Source of the DNA: Martinezella multihospitum
Lineage (GTDB): Bacteria; Pseudomonadota; Alphaproteobacteria; Rhizobiales; Rhizobiaceae
NCBI RefSeq assembly: GCF_900094585.1
Contig: NZ_FMAG01000006.1
Coordinates: 186,001 to 250,000 of the forward strand
DNA length: 64,000 nt
Direction of reading: 5' to 3'
The notes under the pieces were generated by a model that was given only the letters and a program-made list of their open reading frames with translations, did no database searches and had not been told where the DNA came from. The translations under genes were made by a program, and so were the position numbers. Positions 52,172-60,351 of this stretch are shown in pieces (position 1 is the first letter of the stretch; the number at the start of each line of letters is the position of its first letter).

Positions 52172-52397
52172 TTCATTCATTCCTCAAATCATCCGGCAGA
52201 AGCTATCGCATTCCGACTTGGCATTAGGTTGGGTTCTTCACTTGGTCGGGCCGGATATCCGAACCTCTAACTTAGTTCATATTGGCGTGATTTTAAGCCC
52301 CTTGCGGGACACTGCAATCACAATTCGCTGACAAACGGGGCTGCGGTCAAAAAAGTCGCTGCATATCGCCACGTCCGGTTCCGCGCGCCAAAACGCA

Positions 52398-52430
52398 AAA
52401 GACCGGCCACGAATCGCGTAGCCGGTCTTT
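52398..52430 (-). terminator. Terminator downstream of the phasin gene
   Basis: AAAGACCGGC ... GCCGGTCTTT ten-base stem with a 13-base loop about 28 bases after the phasin stop. On the minus strand the transcript ends in GCCGGTCTTTTGCGTTT. Confidence 0.75.
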
Positions 52431-52457
52431 CTGGAAATTTTGCCTTTCGGCGAAAGT

Positions 52458-52823
52458 TTAAGCGGCGGTCGCCGTTGCTGCTGCCTTGCTGGCAGCCTTC
52501 GTTGCAGCCGCAACGGGCGCTTCGTAAGGCTTGTACGCATTCTTGGCGAGATCGGCATACATTTCGCCGAGCTTGGTGGCTTCGGCGACGAAGTTTTCGT
52601 AGGAGGACTTCACGTAGCTGCTCTGCAGTTCGAAGGCAGCTTCGAAGCTCTTGACGCCGGCGAGTGTTTCGAAGTGCGCAACGCCATCCTGGAAAGACTT
52701 CTTGGAGTATTCAGCGGCTTCGGCAGCAATTGCCTGAAAGCCCTTGGTGACATCGGAATAGCTCTTCAGCGCCGTGTCCATGGCTTCCTTGCCCTTCTTG
52801 TTCGCTTCATCGAAATTGAACAT
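52458..52823 (-). CDS. Phasin-family protein
   Basis: A 121-residue all-helical phasin (MFNFDEANKKGKEAMDTALKSYSDVTKGFQ...), which coats polyhydroxybutyrate granules. It lacks a signal peptide or membrane segment; the C-terminus is a low-complexity Ala/Lys/Thr tail. The YVKSSYENFVAEATKLGEMY block is typical of rhizobial phasins. It stands alone with its own terminator. Three copies of TGC-N3-GCA at 52880-52979 upstream fit control by PhaR/AniA. Confidence 0.9.
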   Translation of the reverse strand: MFNFDEANKKGKEAMDTALKSYSDVTKGFQAIAAEAAEYSKKSFQDGVAHFETLAGVKSFEAAFELQSSYVKSSYENFVAEATKLGEMYADLAKNAYKPYEAPVAAATKAASKAAATATAA

Positions 52824-52879
52824 GCTTCTCCGTCCCTTGTTGGCCGGCCGGCGGCCGGTTTACAGGGATAAAGGTTAAA

Positions 52880-52979
52880 TGCGGCGCACAATTAGTCAAG
52901 TAGTCTTGTGCGTCGCAATATCACCTTTCAGTTGCATTTCGAATGACAACGCGGTGTCGATGATAATGAATGCGCCGCA
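52880..52979. promoter_or_regulatory. Cluster of three TGC-N3-GCA sites, candidate PhaR operators
   Basis: TGC-GGC-GCA at 52880-52888, TGC-GTC-GCA at 52909-52917 and TGC-GCC-GCA at 52971-52979, all upstream of the phasin ATG at 52823. The first two also form a 12-base inverted repeat (52880-52891 and 52906-52917, one mismatch). The motif matches the core of the CTGC-N3/4-GCAG site reported for the PHB repressor PhaR. Binding is inferred. Confidence 0.6.
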
Positions 52980-53117
52980 TCATTCTGTTTTTCCTAATAT
53001 ATATCATTCCACCTGCAACCACAGGCTTTGATTAAAATATTGGCATTTGGGCAGAAAGAAGCCGTGAGAGATCAGAACGGCAGCGGAATGATCAAATGGG
53101 CAAATGCCAAAGAAAAA

Positions 53118-53142
53118 GACCGTATTTCAACGAAATACGGTC
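53118..53142 (-). terminator. Terminator downstream of the DUF3126 gene
   Basis: Perfect 11-bp stem GACCGTATTTC / GAAATACGGTC with AAC loop, followed on the minus strand by TTTTTCTTT. It lies about 34 bases after the gene's stop. Confidence 0.85.
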
Positions 53143-53175
53143 CGAATATTCGATCACTATACGAGACCGATATAA

Positions 53176-53379
53176 TTAGAGATCGACGTCCAGAATGGCC
53201 ATCGAGAAATTATAGGAGCGGTCGCCATCTTCGTCGTCGATATAGACGACACCCAGGAACTCTTCGCCAAGATAAACTTCAGCCGAATCGTTCTTGCGCG
53301 GGCGGGCCTTCACCACGACCTGCGGATTGAACGTGCGCTTGAAATAGGCGTCGAGTTTCTTGATTTCTTCAGGCTTCAC
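53176..53379 (-). CDS. DUF3126-family small protein
   Basis: A 67-residue protein of the DUF3126 family found in Rhizobiales: KPEEIKKLDAYFKRTFNPQVVVKAR then GEEFLGVVYIDDEDGDRSYNFSMAILDVDL. The function is unknown; the predicted fold is one helix followed by a beta sheet. I start it at GTG 53379, seven bases after GGAG; a longer frame upstream is not conserved. It follows cysE at a 124-bp distance on the same strand and has its own terminator. Confidence 0.87.
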   Translation of the reverse strand: MKPEEIKKLDAYFKRTFNPQVVVKARPRKNDSAEVYLGEEFLGVVYIDDEDGDRSYNFSMAILDVDL

Positions 53380-53503
53380 AATGCTTCTCCGTGAGGATCT
53401 CGGTTGGCCGCTTCTTGCATAGGAAAAGCGGCGGTGTAAAGACCGGAACCGCGCATAGCTATCCAGCGACAGCGCAAACCTCCGAAAATCGAACTGGAAT
53501 TTC

Positions 53504-54367
53504 CTAGATTCCTGCACCCATAATCTGATCCACGACCAGTTGCTCGGCAAGCAGCTGATCCATCGAGCGAGATGGCTCGGAACACCCTGCTTCTCCGACC
53601 ACCTTGGCCGGAACGCCGGCAACGGTCGTCTTGGCCGGCACTTCCTTCAGCACTACGGAGCCGGCGGCAATGCGCGAGCAATGACCGATCTGGATATTGC
53701 CGAGGATCTTGGCCCCCGCACCGATCAAGACGCCGTGGGCGATCTTCGGATGGCGGTCGCTGCCTTCCTTGCCGGTGCCGCCAAGCGTCACCCCGTGCAG
53801 GATCGAGACGTTATCGCCGATCACGGCCGTTTCCCCTACGACAAGACCGGTCGCGTGATCCAGGAAGATGCCCTTGCCGATGCGCGCGGCGGGATTGATA
53901 TCCGTCTGGAAGACGCTGGAGGAGCGGCTCTGCAGATAGAGCGCGAAATCGCGGCGGCCGCGATTATAGAGCCAATGCGCGAGGCGATGCGTCTGCAGCG
54001 CATGGAAGCCCTTGAAATAGAGGACCGGCTCGAGGAACCGCAGGCAGGCGGGATCGCGATCGTAGACGGCCTGGATATCGACACGGAGGATCGACCCCCA
54101 TTCCGGCCAGTCGGCGAGCATTTCCTCAAAGGTCTGCCGCAGGAGAATGGCCTGCAGGTCCGGATGGTCGAGACGCTCGCAGATGCGATAGATCACGCAT
54201 TCTTCCAGCGAACGGTGATTGATGATCGTCGAATAAAGGAAAGCGGCAAGGAGCGGGTCCTTTTCGGCAGCGGCGCGTGCTTCGTCGCGCATGCTGTCCC
54301 AGATCGGGTCCATGACCTTCACTGCGCCCAAGCCTTCTACCTGGCGAATATCCGTTGCTGCGACCAT
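53504..54367 (-). CDS. cysE: CysE, serine O-acetyltransferase
   Basis: Makes O-acetylserine for cysteine synthesis. The 287-residue protein has the N-terminal helical domain (DPIWDSMRDEARAAAEKDPLLAAFL, catalytic Asp/His region AHWLYNRGRRDFALYLQSRSSSVFQTDINPAA) and the left-handed beta-helix with the catalytic His in FLDHATGLVVGETAVIGD, plus HGVTLGGTGKEGSDRHPKI. The C-terminal tail ends MGAGI, and its terminal Ile matches the rule for binding cysteine synthase CysK. Nearby metC links it to sulfur amino-acid metabolism. Confidence 0.95.
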   Translation of the reverse strand: MVAATDIRQVEGLGAVKVMDPIWDSMRDEARAAAEKDPLLAAFLYSTIINHRSLEECVIYRICERLDHPDLQAILLRQTFEEMLADWPEWGSILRVDIQAVYDRDPACLRFLEPVLYFKGFHALQTHRLAHWLYNRGRRDFALYLQSRSSSVFQTDINPAARIGKGIFLDHATGLVVGETAVIGDNVSILHGVTLGGTGKEGSDRHPKIAHGVLIGAGAKILGNIQIGHCSRIAAGSVVLKEVPAKTTVAGVPAKVVGEAGCSEPSRSMDQLLAEQLVVDQIMGAGI

Positions 54368-54443
54368 TGGCGGTCTCCCGATTTTCTGTCAGGGCTGCAT
54401 TATATAGAATAAAAGCCACACAAGACAAATGGGTTGGTTGGGC

Positions 54444-55244
54444 ATGAGTTTCGAGCATGACTTTGCTGGTGGTTTCATTCGCGCGACGTGCAGTGATGCG
54501 ATCGGTACGATCACCATCAACAACCCCGGCCGAAAGAATGCCGTGACGGCTGCCATGTGGCGTGCCATCCCGCAAGCCGTACGCATTCTGACCGATGAAG
54601 CGCACGCACATGTCATCATTGTCCGCGGCAGCGGCGTAGATTTTTCCGCCGGCGCCGACATCAGCGAATTCGACAGCGTGCGCAAGAATTCCGAGACCGC
54701 AGTCGCCTACGAAGCACTGAACAGCCAGGCTTTCGAGGCTATCCGTCACTGCCGCGTGCCGACGATCTCTGCGATCCGCGGCATTTGCTATGGCGGCGGC
54801 TTTGGGCTGGCCGCCGCCTGCGATCTTCGAATCGCTGAACGGGGCGCGCGATTCTGCGTGCCTGCCGTCCGCCTCGGCATCGCCTATCCCGCCGACGCCG
54901 TGCAGGACATCGTCAACGCGCTCGGAGCGCAGATGGCGAAGGTCACGCTGTTCACCGGCGCGCCCATGCCTGGCGAGAAGATGGTGGCCGCCGGCTTTCT
55001 TCTGGAGGAAATCGAGGCGGAGGCGTTCGATGGCGAAGTCTCCGCCCTCGCCCATGCGATCGCCGCCAATGCGCCGATCGCGCTGCATGCCTCGAAACTC
55101 GCGATCCGCGCCGTCATCGAGCAGAACGGCGACCTGCTGCGCGAGGCGGAAGTGATCGGCGCCGAGACGTTCGATAGCGCCGACTATGTCGAGGGCCGCG
55201 CTGCCTTTGCAGAGCGGCGGAAGCCGCATTTCACCGGCAAGTGA
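54444..55244 (+). CDS. Enoyl-CoA hydratase/isomerase-family protein
   Basis: A 266-residue crotonase-fold protein. The oxyanion-hole residues are in SAGADISEF and the second loop is YGGGFGLAAACDLRIA. The usual second catalytic Glu region reads RFCVPAVRLGIAYPADAVQ, so the Glu is not obvious at the expected place; substrate and reaction are uncertain. I start it at ATG 54444 (MSFEHDFAGG); ATG 54429 would add five residues, and neither start has a strong ribosome-binding site. It converges with the alpha/beta hydrolase gene with only one base between the stop codons. Confidence 0.85.
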   Translation: MSFEHDFAGGFIRATCSDAIGTITINNPGRKNAVTAAMWRAIPQAVRILTDEAHAHVIIVRGSGVDFSAGADISEFDSVRKNSETAVAYEALNSQAFEAIRHCRVPTISAIRGICYGGGFGLAAACDLRIAERGARFCVPAVRLGIAYPADAVQDIVNALGAQMAKVTLFTGAPMPGEKMVAAGFLLEEIEAEAFDGEVSALAHAIAANAPIALHASKLAIRAVIEQNGDLLREAEVIGAETFDSADYVEGRAAFAERRKPHFTGK

Positions 55245-55245
55245 C

Positions 55246-56031
55246 TCAGCTCTTGCCGAGACGCTGATAGAATTCGAGAACCGCAGCCTTGAAGATCTTG
55301 TCGCCGACGGCAAGCATGTGATCGCGGTTCGGGATGTCGATGGCCTCGGCGTTCGGCATCAGTGCAGCCAGTTCCTGCCCGGAGCCGGCGATATCGTCCT
55401 TGGTGCCGACGGCGATCAGGGTCGGCACATCGATCCTTGCCACATCCTCCCTCGACGCCAGATCGCGTGAGCCTTGGATGCACGCGGCCAGCGCTTGCCG
55501 ATCGCTTTTCGTCTGTTCGGCAAAGGCGCGGAACATGCGCCCGCGTGCATGGGTGACATCATCGAGCGACGGTGCCACCAGCGCATCCGCAATCGGATCC
55601 CAATCGCCGACGCCCTCGACCATGCCAATGCCAAGACCGCCGAGAACCAGCGAGCGGACGCGATCCGGATGAGCGATCGCCATGAAGGTCGAAACACGGG
55701 CACCCATGGAATAGCCCATGACATGCGCTTCAGGTATGCCCAGATGATCGAGGAGTGCCACGGCATCCTCGGCCATGATCCATGGATGGTAGACATCCGC
55801 GTCGTAAAGCTTGTCGCTCATACCGTGGCCACGGTTATCGATGGCAATCACGCGATAGCCCGCTTCTCCGAGTGTCTTCAGCCAGCCCGGATTGACCCAG
55901 TTGGCAATCGCCGTGGAAGCGAAGCCGTGAATCAGCAGCACCGGCGGGCCGTTCGGATCGCCGTCGTCGAAAAAGGCAAGCTTCAATCCGTCTCTGATAA
56001 AATGGGACATCGGGGGAGCATTGAGATTCAT
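55246..56031 (-). CDS. Alpha/beta-fold hydrolase
   Basis: A 261-residue alpha/beta hydrolase with the oxyanion motif LLIHGFAST, the nucleophile GYSMGAR (Ser), the acid in VGTKDDIAGSG (Asp) and the His in NRDHMLAVGD, so a full triad is present. It lacks a signal peptide. The substrate is unknown; sequence resembles carboxylesterase/haloperoxidase-like cytoplasmic hydrolases. I start it at ATG 56031; ATG 56010 (MSHFIRDG) is a plausible alternative. It converges with the enoyl-CoA hydratase gene with one base between stop codons. Confidence 0.87.
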   Translation of the reverse strand: MNLNAPPMSHFIRDGLKLAFFDDGDPNGPPVLLIHGFASTAIANWVNPGWLKTLGEAGYRVIAIDNRGHGMSDKLYDADVYHPWIMAEDAVALLDHLGIPEAHVMGYSMGARVSTFMAIAHPDRVRSLVLGGLGIGMVEGVGDWDPIADALVAPSLDDVTHARGRMFRAFAEQTKSDRQALAACIQGSRDLASREDVARIDVPTLIAVGTKDDIAGSGQELAALMPNAEAIDIPNRDHMLAVGDKIFKAAVLEFYQRLGKS

Positions 56032-56232
56032 AGCGTCGTCTTCACAAACTGGGTCCTGTTGGCGCCGGACCATATTTTATCGGCGATATCAAATGAACCC
56101 TATGCCTGCGAAAATCTCTGCATCAAGCCGGACTTTCGCACTACACAATCGGGAAGAAGGATTATAAAGAGGGGCTACCAAGTCTGGCGCAACATTCATG
56201 CCGCTTACGGCAAGACGCATTCGGAGATCATC

Positions 56233-56478
56233 ATGGCCGGCCACAATATTCCCCATTTCCAGAACGACGGCGGACATCGCGTCATCGAAATCGGCGTTAA
56301 GGAATTCATGTGCACCGGCGCCTCGATCCCTTACGATCATCCGCACATCTTCATCGACCTCGGCGACGAGAGCGAGAAGGTCTGTTCTTACTGCTCGACG
56401 CTCTTCCGCTACAATCCGTCGCTGAAGGCCGACCAGACCAACCCGGCCGGCTGCGTCTTCCACTTCAAGGCGGCCTGA
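56233..56478 (+). CDS. Zinc-finger domain protein (zf-CHCC/NDUFS6-like)
   Basis: An 81-residue protein with a Cys27, His36/His38, Cys51-x2-Cys54 pattern (MCTGASIPYDHPHIF...VCSYCSTLFRY) that matches the zf-CHCC domain of mitochondrial complex I subunit NDUFS6 and its bacterial relatives. Alphaproteobacterial members are accessory to respiratory complex I. ATG 56233 begins MAGHNIPHF. It stands 29 bp upstream of an FAD monooxygenase gene on the same strand. The 201-bp region to the hydrolase start probably holds the promoters. Confidence 0.87.
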   Translation: MAGHNIPHFQNDGGHRVIEIGVKEFMCTGASIPYDHPHIFIDLGDESEKVCSYCSTLFRYNPSLKADQTNPAGCVFHFKAA

Positions 56479-56507
56479 CGCCATAGCGTCCGATCGGACA
56501 TAAGAGA

Positions 56508-57671
56508 ATGCCGATCAAAGCAGCCGCAATCATCGGCGCCGGGATAGCCGGATTGACGGCGGCTCTGGCGCTGGCAAGACATGGGATTGCCTCCGACATT
56601 TTCGAGCAGGCTCCGGTATTGACCGAAGTCGGTGCCGGCCTGCAAATTTCGCCGAATGCTTCACGCATCCTCGATACGCTTGGCGTGCTCGACGCGCTTC
56701 GTCCGATCTGGCTGGAACCGGAAGACGTCCGTCTGGTATCCGGCTCCTCGCTGGAGCTTGTCGCCTCCGTTCCTTGCGGAGAGTTCGCCCGGCAGCGATG
56801 GGGCGCGCCTTACGGAACCGCCCATCGCGCCACCCTGCAGAAAGCGCTCCTCGATGCCGTATCAGCCAATGCTTTGTGCAGGCTGCATCTTGGCCAGCAC
56901 ATTGACATCAAAGGCAAGCAGGCTCTGGAGGAGACCGTCGGAAGAGAGCTCGATCTCGTCATCGGCGCCGACGGCGTCTGGTCGAAGGCACATGCGATGG
57001 TGCCTGGTGCGCCGACGCCGCAGTTTTCCGGCAATATCGCCTGGCGATTCTCCGTCGCACAGACGGCGGCCCCGGCCATTCTGAACAGGAAGAGCGTCAC
57101 GGCATTCCTCGGTCCTTCCAGCCACCTCGTCTGCTATCCGATCCGGGAAAATGCTGCCTTCAATATCGTCGCCATCGTCTCCGGCAGCGGCACCAGCCGC
57201 ACTTGGGGCGCCGCCGGCAGCAAGGCGCAACGCGAACAGATGCTCCGCGGCTTTTCCGGCTGGAACGGTGCAATCCTGCAAATACTGGAGGCCCAGGAGC
57301 AGGCGAGCTTCTGGCCACTCTACGAGATGAAGGCCGGTCGGTGGCACAATGGCAGCGATACGATCCTGATCGGCGACGCTGCGCATGCGATGATGCCGTT
57401 TGCCGCGCAAGGGGCGGCCATGGCGATCGAAGACGCATTCGAGCTTGCCGGCCTGCTTTCGGCCCGCTCACCGGCGGAAGCCTTCGAACTCTATGAGAAA
57501 CATCGAGCGCCGCGCATCGCGCGCCTGAGGCAGCGCGCCGCCTTCAATCAATTCGCCTATCATGCCCGCGGCCCGATCCGCATGGCGCGCGACCTCGTTC
57601 TCTCGCTCCGTCCGCCGCAAAGCCTCGCGGCGGATATGGACTGGATCTACGGCTATCGCGCCATCGGTTGA
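56508..57671 (+). CDS. FAD-dependent monooxygenase (salicylate hydroxylase-like)
   Basis: A 387-residue group A flavoprotein monooxygenase. It has the FAD dinucleotide motif IIGAGIAGLTAALALARHG, the middle DLVIGADGVWSKA (DG motif) and the C-terminal LIGDAAHAMMPFAAQGAAMAIED (GD motif), the order of salicylate 1-monooxygenase and similar aromatic hydroxylases. The true substrate cannot be told from sequence; no other aromatic-degradation gene is adjacent. Its TGA stop directly abuts the metC stop on the other strand with no base between. Confidence 0.9.
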   Translation: MPIKAAAIIGAGIAGLTAALALARHGIASDIFEQAPVLTEVGAGLQISPNASRILDTLGVLDALRPIWLEPEDVRLVSGSSLELVASVPCGEFARQRWGAPYGTAHRATLQKALLDAVSANALCRLHLGQHIDIKGKQALEETVGRELDLVIGADGVWSKAHAMVPGAPTPQFSGNIAWRFSVAQTAAPAILNRKSVTAFLGPSSHLVCYPIRENAAFNIVAIVSGSGTSRTWGAAGSKAQREQMLRGFSGWNGAILQILEAQEQASFWPLYEMKAGRWHNGSDTILIGDAAHAMMPFAAQGAAMAIEDAFELAGLLSARSPAEAFELYEKHRAPRIARLRQRAAFNQFAYHARGPIRMARDLVLSLRPPQSLAADMDWIYGYRAIG

Positions 57672-58862
57672 TCAGACCTCTTTTGTGGCAGCAAAGCCCT
57701 TCTCGATATCCGCCTTGAGATCGGGCACGTCTTCCAGGCCAACCTGCAGGCGGATGACCGGCCCTTCCGTCGGCACCTTGGTGACTCGCCGGTCGTTGAG
57801 ATTAACGTGCAAGGCGAGGCTTTCGAAACCGCCCCAGGAATAGCCGAGAGCGAAAATCCGCAAGGCATCGAGGAAGGCATGCGCCTTCACCTTGAATTTC
57901 TGCGGATCGTCGACAGCCAGAACGAAGGAGAAAATCCCGCTCGCGCCCTTGAAGTCACGCTTCCAGAGTTCGTGGCTGGGGAAGCTCGGCAAGGCCGGAT
58001 GCAAGACGCGAGCGACCTCCTCCCTGCCCTCGAGCCACTGGGCGATCGCAAGCGCGCTTTCCTGATGGCGATCCAGGCGCACGCCCATGGTGCGCAAGCC
58101 GCGCAGCACCTGATAGGCGTCGTCAGGCGCACCACAAAGGCCGAGCTGACCGTGCGCGTCGAGCAACCGCTTCCAATGCGCCTCATTGGCGGAAACCGTA
58201 CCCATCAAAATGTCGGAGTGGCCGGCGGGGTATTTCGTCACCGCATGGATGGAAACATCGACACCATAATCGAGCGGCTTGAAATAGAGCGGCGTTGCCC
58301 AGGTATTGTCCATAGTCACCACGCAGCCATGGCGATGCGCCACCGCCGCGATTGCCGGGATATCCTGCACTTCGAACGTGTTGGAACCCGGCGATTCCGT
58401 ATGAACCAGCTTCGTGTTCGGCTTGATCAGCTGCTCGATTCCAGCACCAACCGACGGATCGTAATATTCGACCTCGATGCCGAGGCGCTTCAGCATGGTA
58501 TCGCAGAAGAAGCGCGTGGGACCGTAGACCGAATCAACGATCAGCGCATGATCGCCGGCGGAGAGGTACGCAAGAAGCGGCACGGTGACTGCAGCAAGCC
58601 CGGACGGCACGATGATCGTTCCCGCCGACCCTTCCAGCGCGTTCATTGCTTCGCATAGCGCATCCGTCGTCGGCGTGCCGCGTGTTCCGTAGGTATATTT
58701 CTGGTCGTGCGTCTCCATCACGCGCGCATTGGGAAACAGCACCGTCGAGGCACGCACGACAGGTGGATTGACGAAGCCGTGATAGTCGAACGGCGAATTG
58801 CCGATATGGGACAAACGCGTGTTGATGCCGGCGTTCGGCAGGTTTGTGTCTTTGTCTTTCAT
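57672..58862 (-). CDS. metC: MetC, cystathionine beta-lyase
   Basis: PLP-dependent C-S lyase that turns cystathionine into homocysteine for methionine synthesis. The 396 residues include PVVRASTVLFPN, YTYGTRGTPTTDAL, the PLP-binding lysine in SIHAVTKYPAGHSDILMGTV and the C-terminal ALGYSWGGFESL typical of cystathionine beta-lyases. Length is normal. It is transcribed divergently from the aap operon across a 370-bp gap. Cystathionine gamma-synthase and related enzymes are alternatives but fit less well. Confidence 0.93.
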   Translation of the reverse strand: MKDKDTNLPNAGINTRLSHIGNSPFDYHGFVNPPVVRASTVLFPNARVMETHDQKYTYGTRGTPTTDALCEAMNALEGSAGTIIVPSGLAAVTVPLLAYLSAGDHALIVDSVYGPTRFFCDTMLKRLGIEVEYYDPSVGAGIEQLIKPNTKLVHTESPGSNTFEVQDIPAIAAVAHRHGCVVTMDNTWATPLYFKPLDYGVDVSIHAVTKYPAGHSDILMGTVSANEAHWKRLLDAHGQLGLCGAPDDAYQVLRGLRTMGVRLDRHQESALAIAQWLEGREEVARVLHPALPSFPSHELWKRDFKGASGIFSFVLAVDDPQKFKVKAHAFLDALRIFALGYSWGGFESLALHVNLNDRRVTKVPTEGPVIRLQVGLEDVPDLKADIEKGFAATKEV

Positions 58863-59232
58863 GTCAGGATATGCCTTTGGCGCTGTTGGAAGCTGGATTT
58901 GTGGCGGCCAAGTCCAGTGGGGTCAACCCCGATCGTTCCAACGCCAACATTATTAGAAGGCTAAAATAACAAAAATGGCGACCAAAACCGCATTTTCGCG
59001 CAGATTTTTGGCAAAACGCCGCTCATTTTGACGCCAAATGCCCAGTTTTCCGCCGCCCCGGGCGAAAATGCCGAATAAATCCGCAATAATTGGGGCGATC
59101 TCTTGACCGCTACACCATTTACGACTGTGATAGCGCCACTCGCACCCGAAAAGGGAAGGAACGTGGTTCTCCAGGGACCTGTCGGGCAGCGATACACTTT
59201 AACTATAAAACAAATAGACAAAGGTAGGGAAA
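58863..59232. other. Divergent intergenic region between metC and aapJ (370 bp)
   Basis: No gene seen. It holds the promoters for both directions. The inner part (58970-59080) is rich in short TTTTGGC/GCCAAAA-like words and has an inverted pair, GCATTTTCGC at 58990-58999 and GCGAAAATGC at 59062-59071, possibly regulator sites. The aapJ ribosome-binding site (AGGTAGGGAAA) is just before 59233. Confidence 0.6.
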
Positions 59233-60258
59233 ATGAAAAAGATTGCTCTCTCCGCATTCCTCGGAGTCGCAGCCTTGGCTTACACCGCGTCCGGCGCCTC
59301 CGCGTCGACGCTGAGCGACGTAAAGGCCAAGGGCTTCGTGCAGTGCGGCGTGAATCCTGCTCTTCTCGGCTTCGCACAGCCAGATGCGTCCGGCAACTGG
59401 GCCGGCTTCGACATCGACTTCTGCAAGGCTGTGGCTTCGGCCGTATTCGGCGACCCGACCAAGGTGAAATACACCCCTCTCAGCGCCAAGGACCGCTTCA
59501 CGGCGCTGCAGTCCGGCGAAATCGACCTGCTGTCGCGCAATACTACCTGGACGATCAACCGCGACACCGCGCTTGGCCTCAAGTTCCGCCCCGTCACCTA
59601 TTATGACGGTCAGGGTTTCCTGGTTCACAAGGAGCTGAACGTGAAGTCGGCGCTCGAACTCTCCGGCGCGGCTATCTGCGTCCAGTCCGGCACGACGACC
59701 GAGCTCAATCTTGCCGACTATTTCAAGACCAACAACCTTCAGTACAATCCGGTGGTCTTCGACAAGCTCGAAGAAATCACGACGGCCTATGACTCTGGCC
59801 GTTGCGACGTCTTCACCACAGACCAGTCGCAGCTTTATGCCGTGCGCCTGACGTTGAAGAACCCGGACGATAACATCGTTCTGCCCGAGATCATCTCGAA
59901 GGAGCCGCTTGGCCCGGCCGTTCGCCAGGGTGACGACCAGTGGTTCAACATCGTCAGCTGGACGGCCTATGCGCTCGTGAACGCCGAAGAGTTCGGCATC
60001 ACGCAGAAGAACGTCGACGAGATGAAGAATTCGGCCAACCCGGATATCAAGCGCTTTTTGGGTGCCGAGCAGGGCTCCACGATCGGCACCGACCTCGGCT
60101 TGACCAACGATTGGTCCTACAACATCATCAAGGGCGTCGGCAATTACGGCGAAATCTTCGAGCGTAACATCGGTGCAAGCAGCCCGCTGAAGATCGCCCG
60201 CGGCCTCAACGCACTGTGGAACAAGGGCGGCATTCAGTATGCACCTCCGGTGCGCTAA
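59233..60258 (+). CDS. aapJ: AapJ, general L-amino acid ABC transporter binding protein
   Basis: Periplasmic binding protein of the Aap system, which takes up many L-amino acids in rhizobia. The 341-residue precursor has a classical signal peptide (residues 1-25, ending SGASAS), then a type II solute-binding fold: DVKAKGFVQCGVNPALLGFAQPD at the start and the C-terminal YNIIKGVGNYGEIFERNIGASS. It begins the aapJQMP operon. A hairpin downstream probably raises its mRNA level over that of the membrane genes. Glutamate and aspartate uptake are well established for the family; the ligand range here is inferred. Confidence 0.95.
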   Translation: MKKIALSAFLGVAALAYTASGASASTLSDVKAKGFVQCGVNPALLGFAQPDASGNWAGFDIDFCKAVASAVFGDPTKVKYTPLSAKDRFTALQSGEIDLLSRNTTWTINRDTALGLKFRPVTYYDGQGFLVHKELNVKSALELSGAAICVQSGTTTELNLADYFKTNNLQYNPVVFDKLEEITTAYDSGRCDVFTTDQSQLYAVRLTLKNPDDNIVLPEIISKEPLGPAVRQGDDQWFNIVSWTAYALVNAEEFGITQKNVDEMKNSANPDIKRFLGAEQGSTIGTDLGLTNDWSYNIIKGVGNYGEIFERNIGASSPLKIARGLNALWNKGGIQYAPPVR

Positions 60259-60280
60259 TTCGCAGAGAGCCTAACTTTAA

Positions 60281-60304
60281 GAGAGAGGCGACTTCGCCTC
60301 TCTC
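60281..60304 (+). promoter_or_regulatory. Intercistronic hairpin between aapJ and aapQ
   Basis: Perfect 10-bp stem GAGAGAGGCG / CGCCTCTCTC with ACTT loop, 22 bases after the aapJ stop. No T-run follows, so it probably protects the aapJ mRNA 3' end after processing, raising binding protein relative to permease. Confidence 0.65.
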
Positions 60305-60351
60305 CCCTCAAGAAAACAAGCCTGAACAGGCACATTGGGGAAAATTTCTAT

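Larger units (their letters stand above)
52824..53175. other. Intergenic region upstream of the phasin gene (352 bp)
   Basis: No protein-coding gene seen. It holds the phasin promoter with repeated TGC-N3-GCA sites (52880-52979), an AT-rich block (52985-53045), and the terminator of the DUF3126 gene at 53118-53142. Confidence 0.75.
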
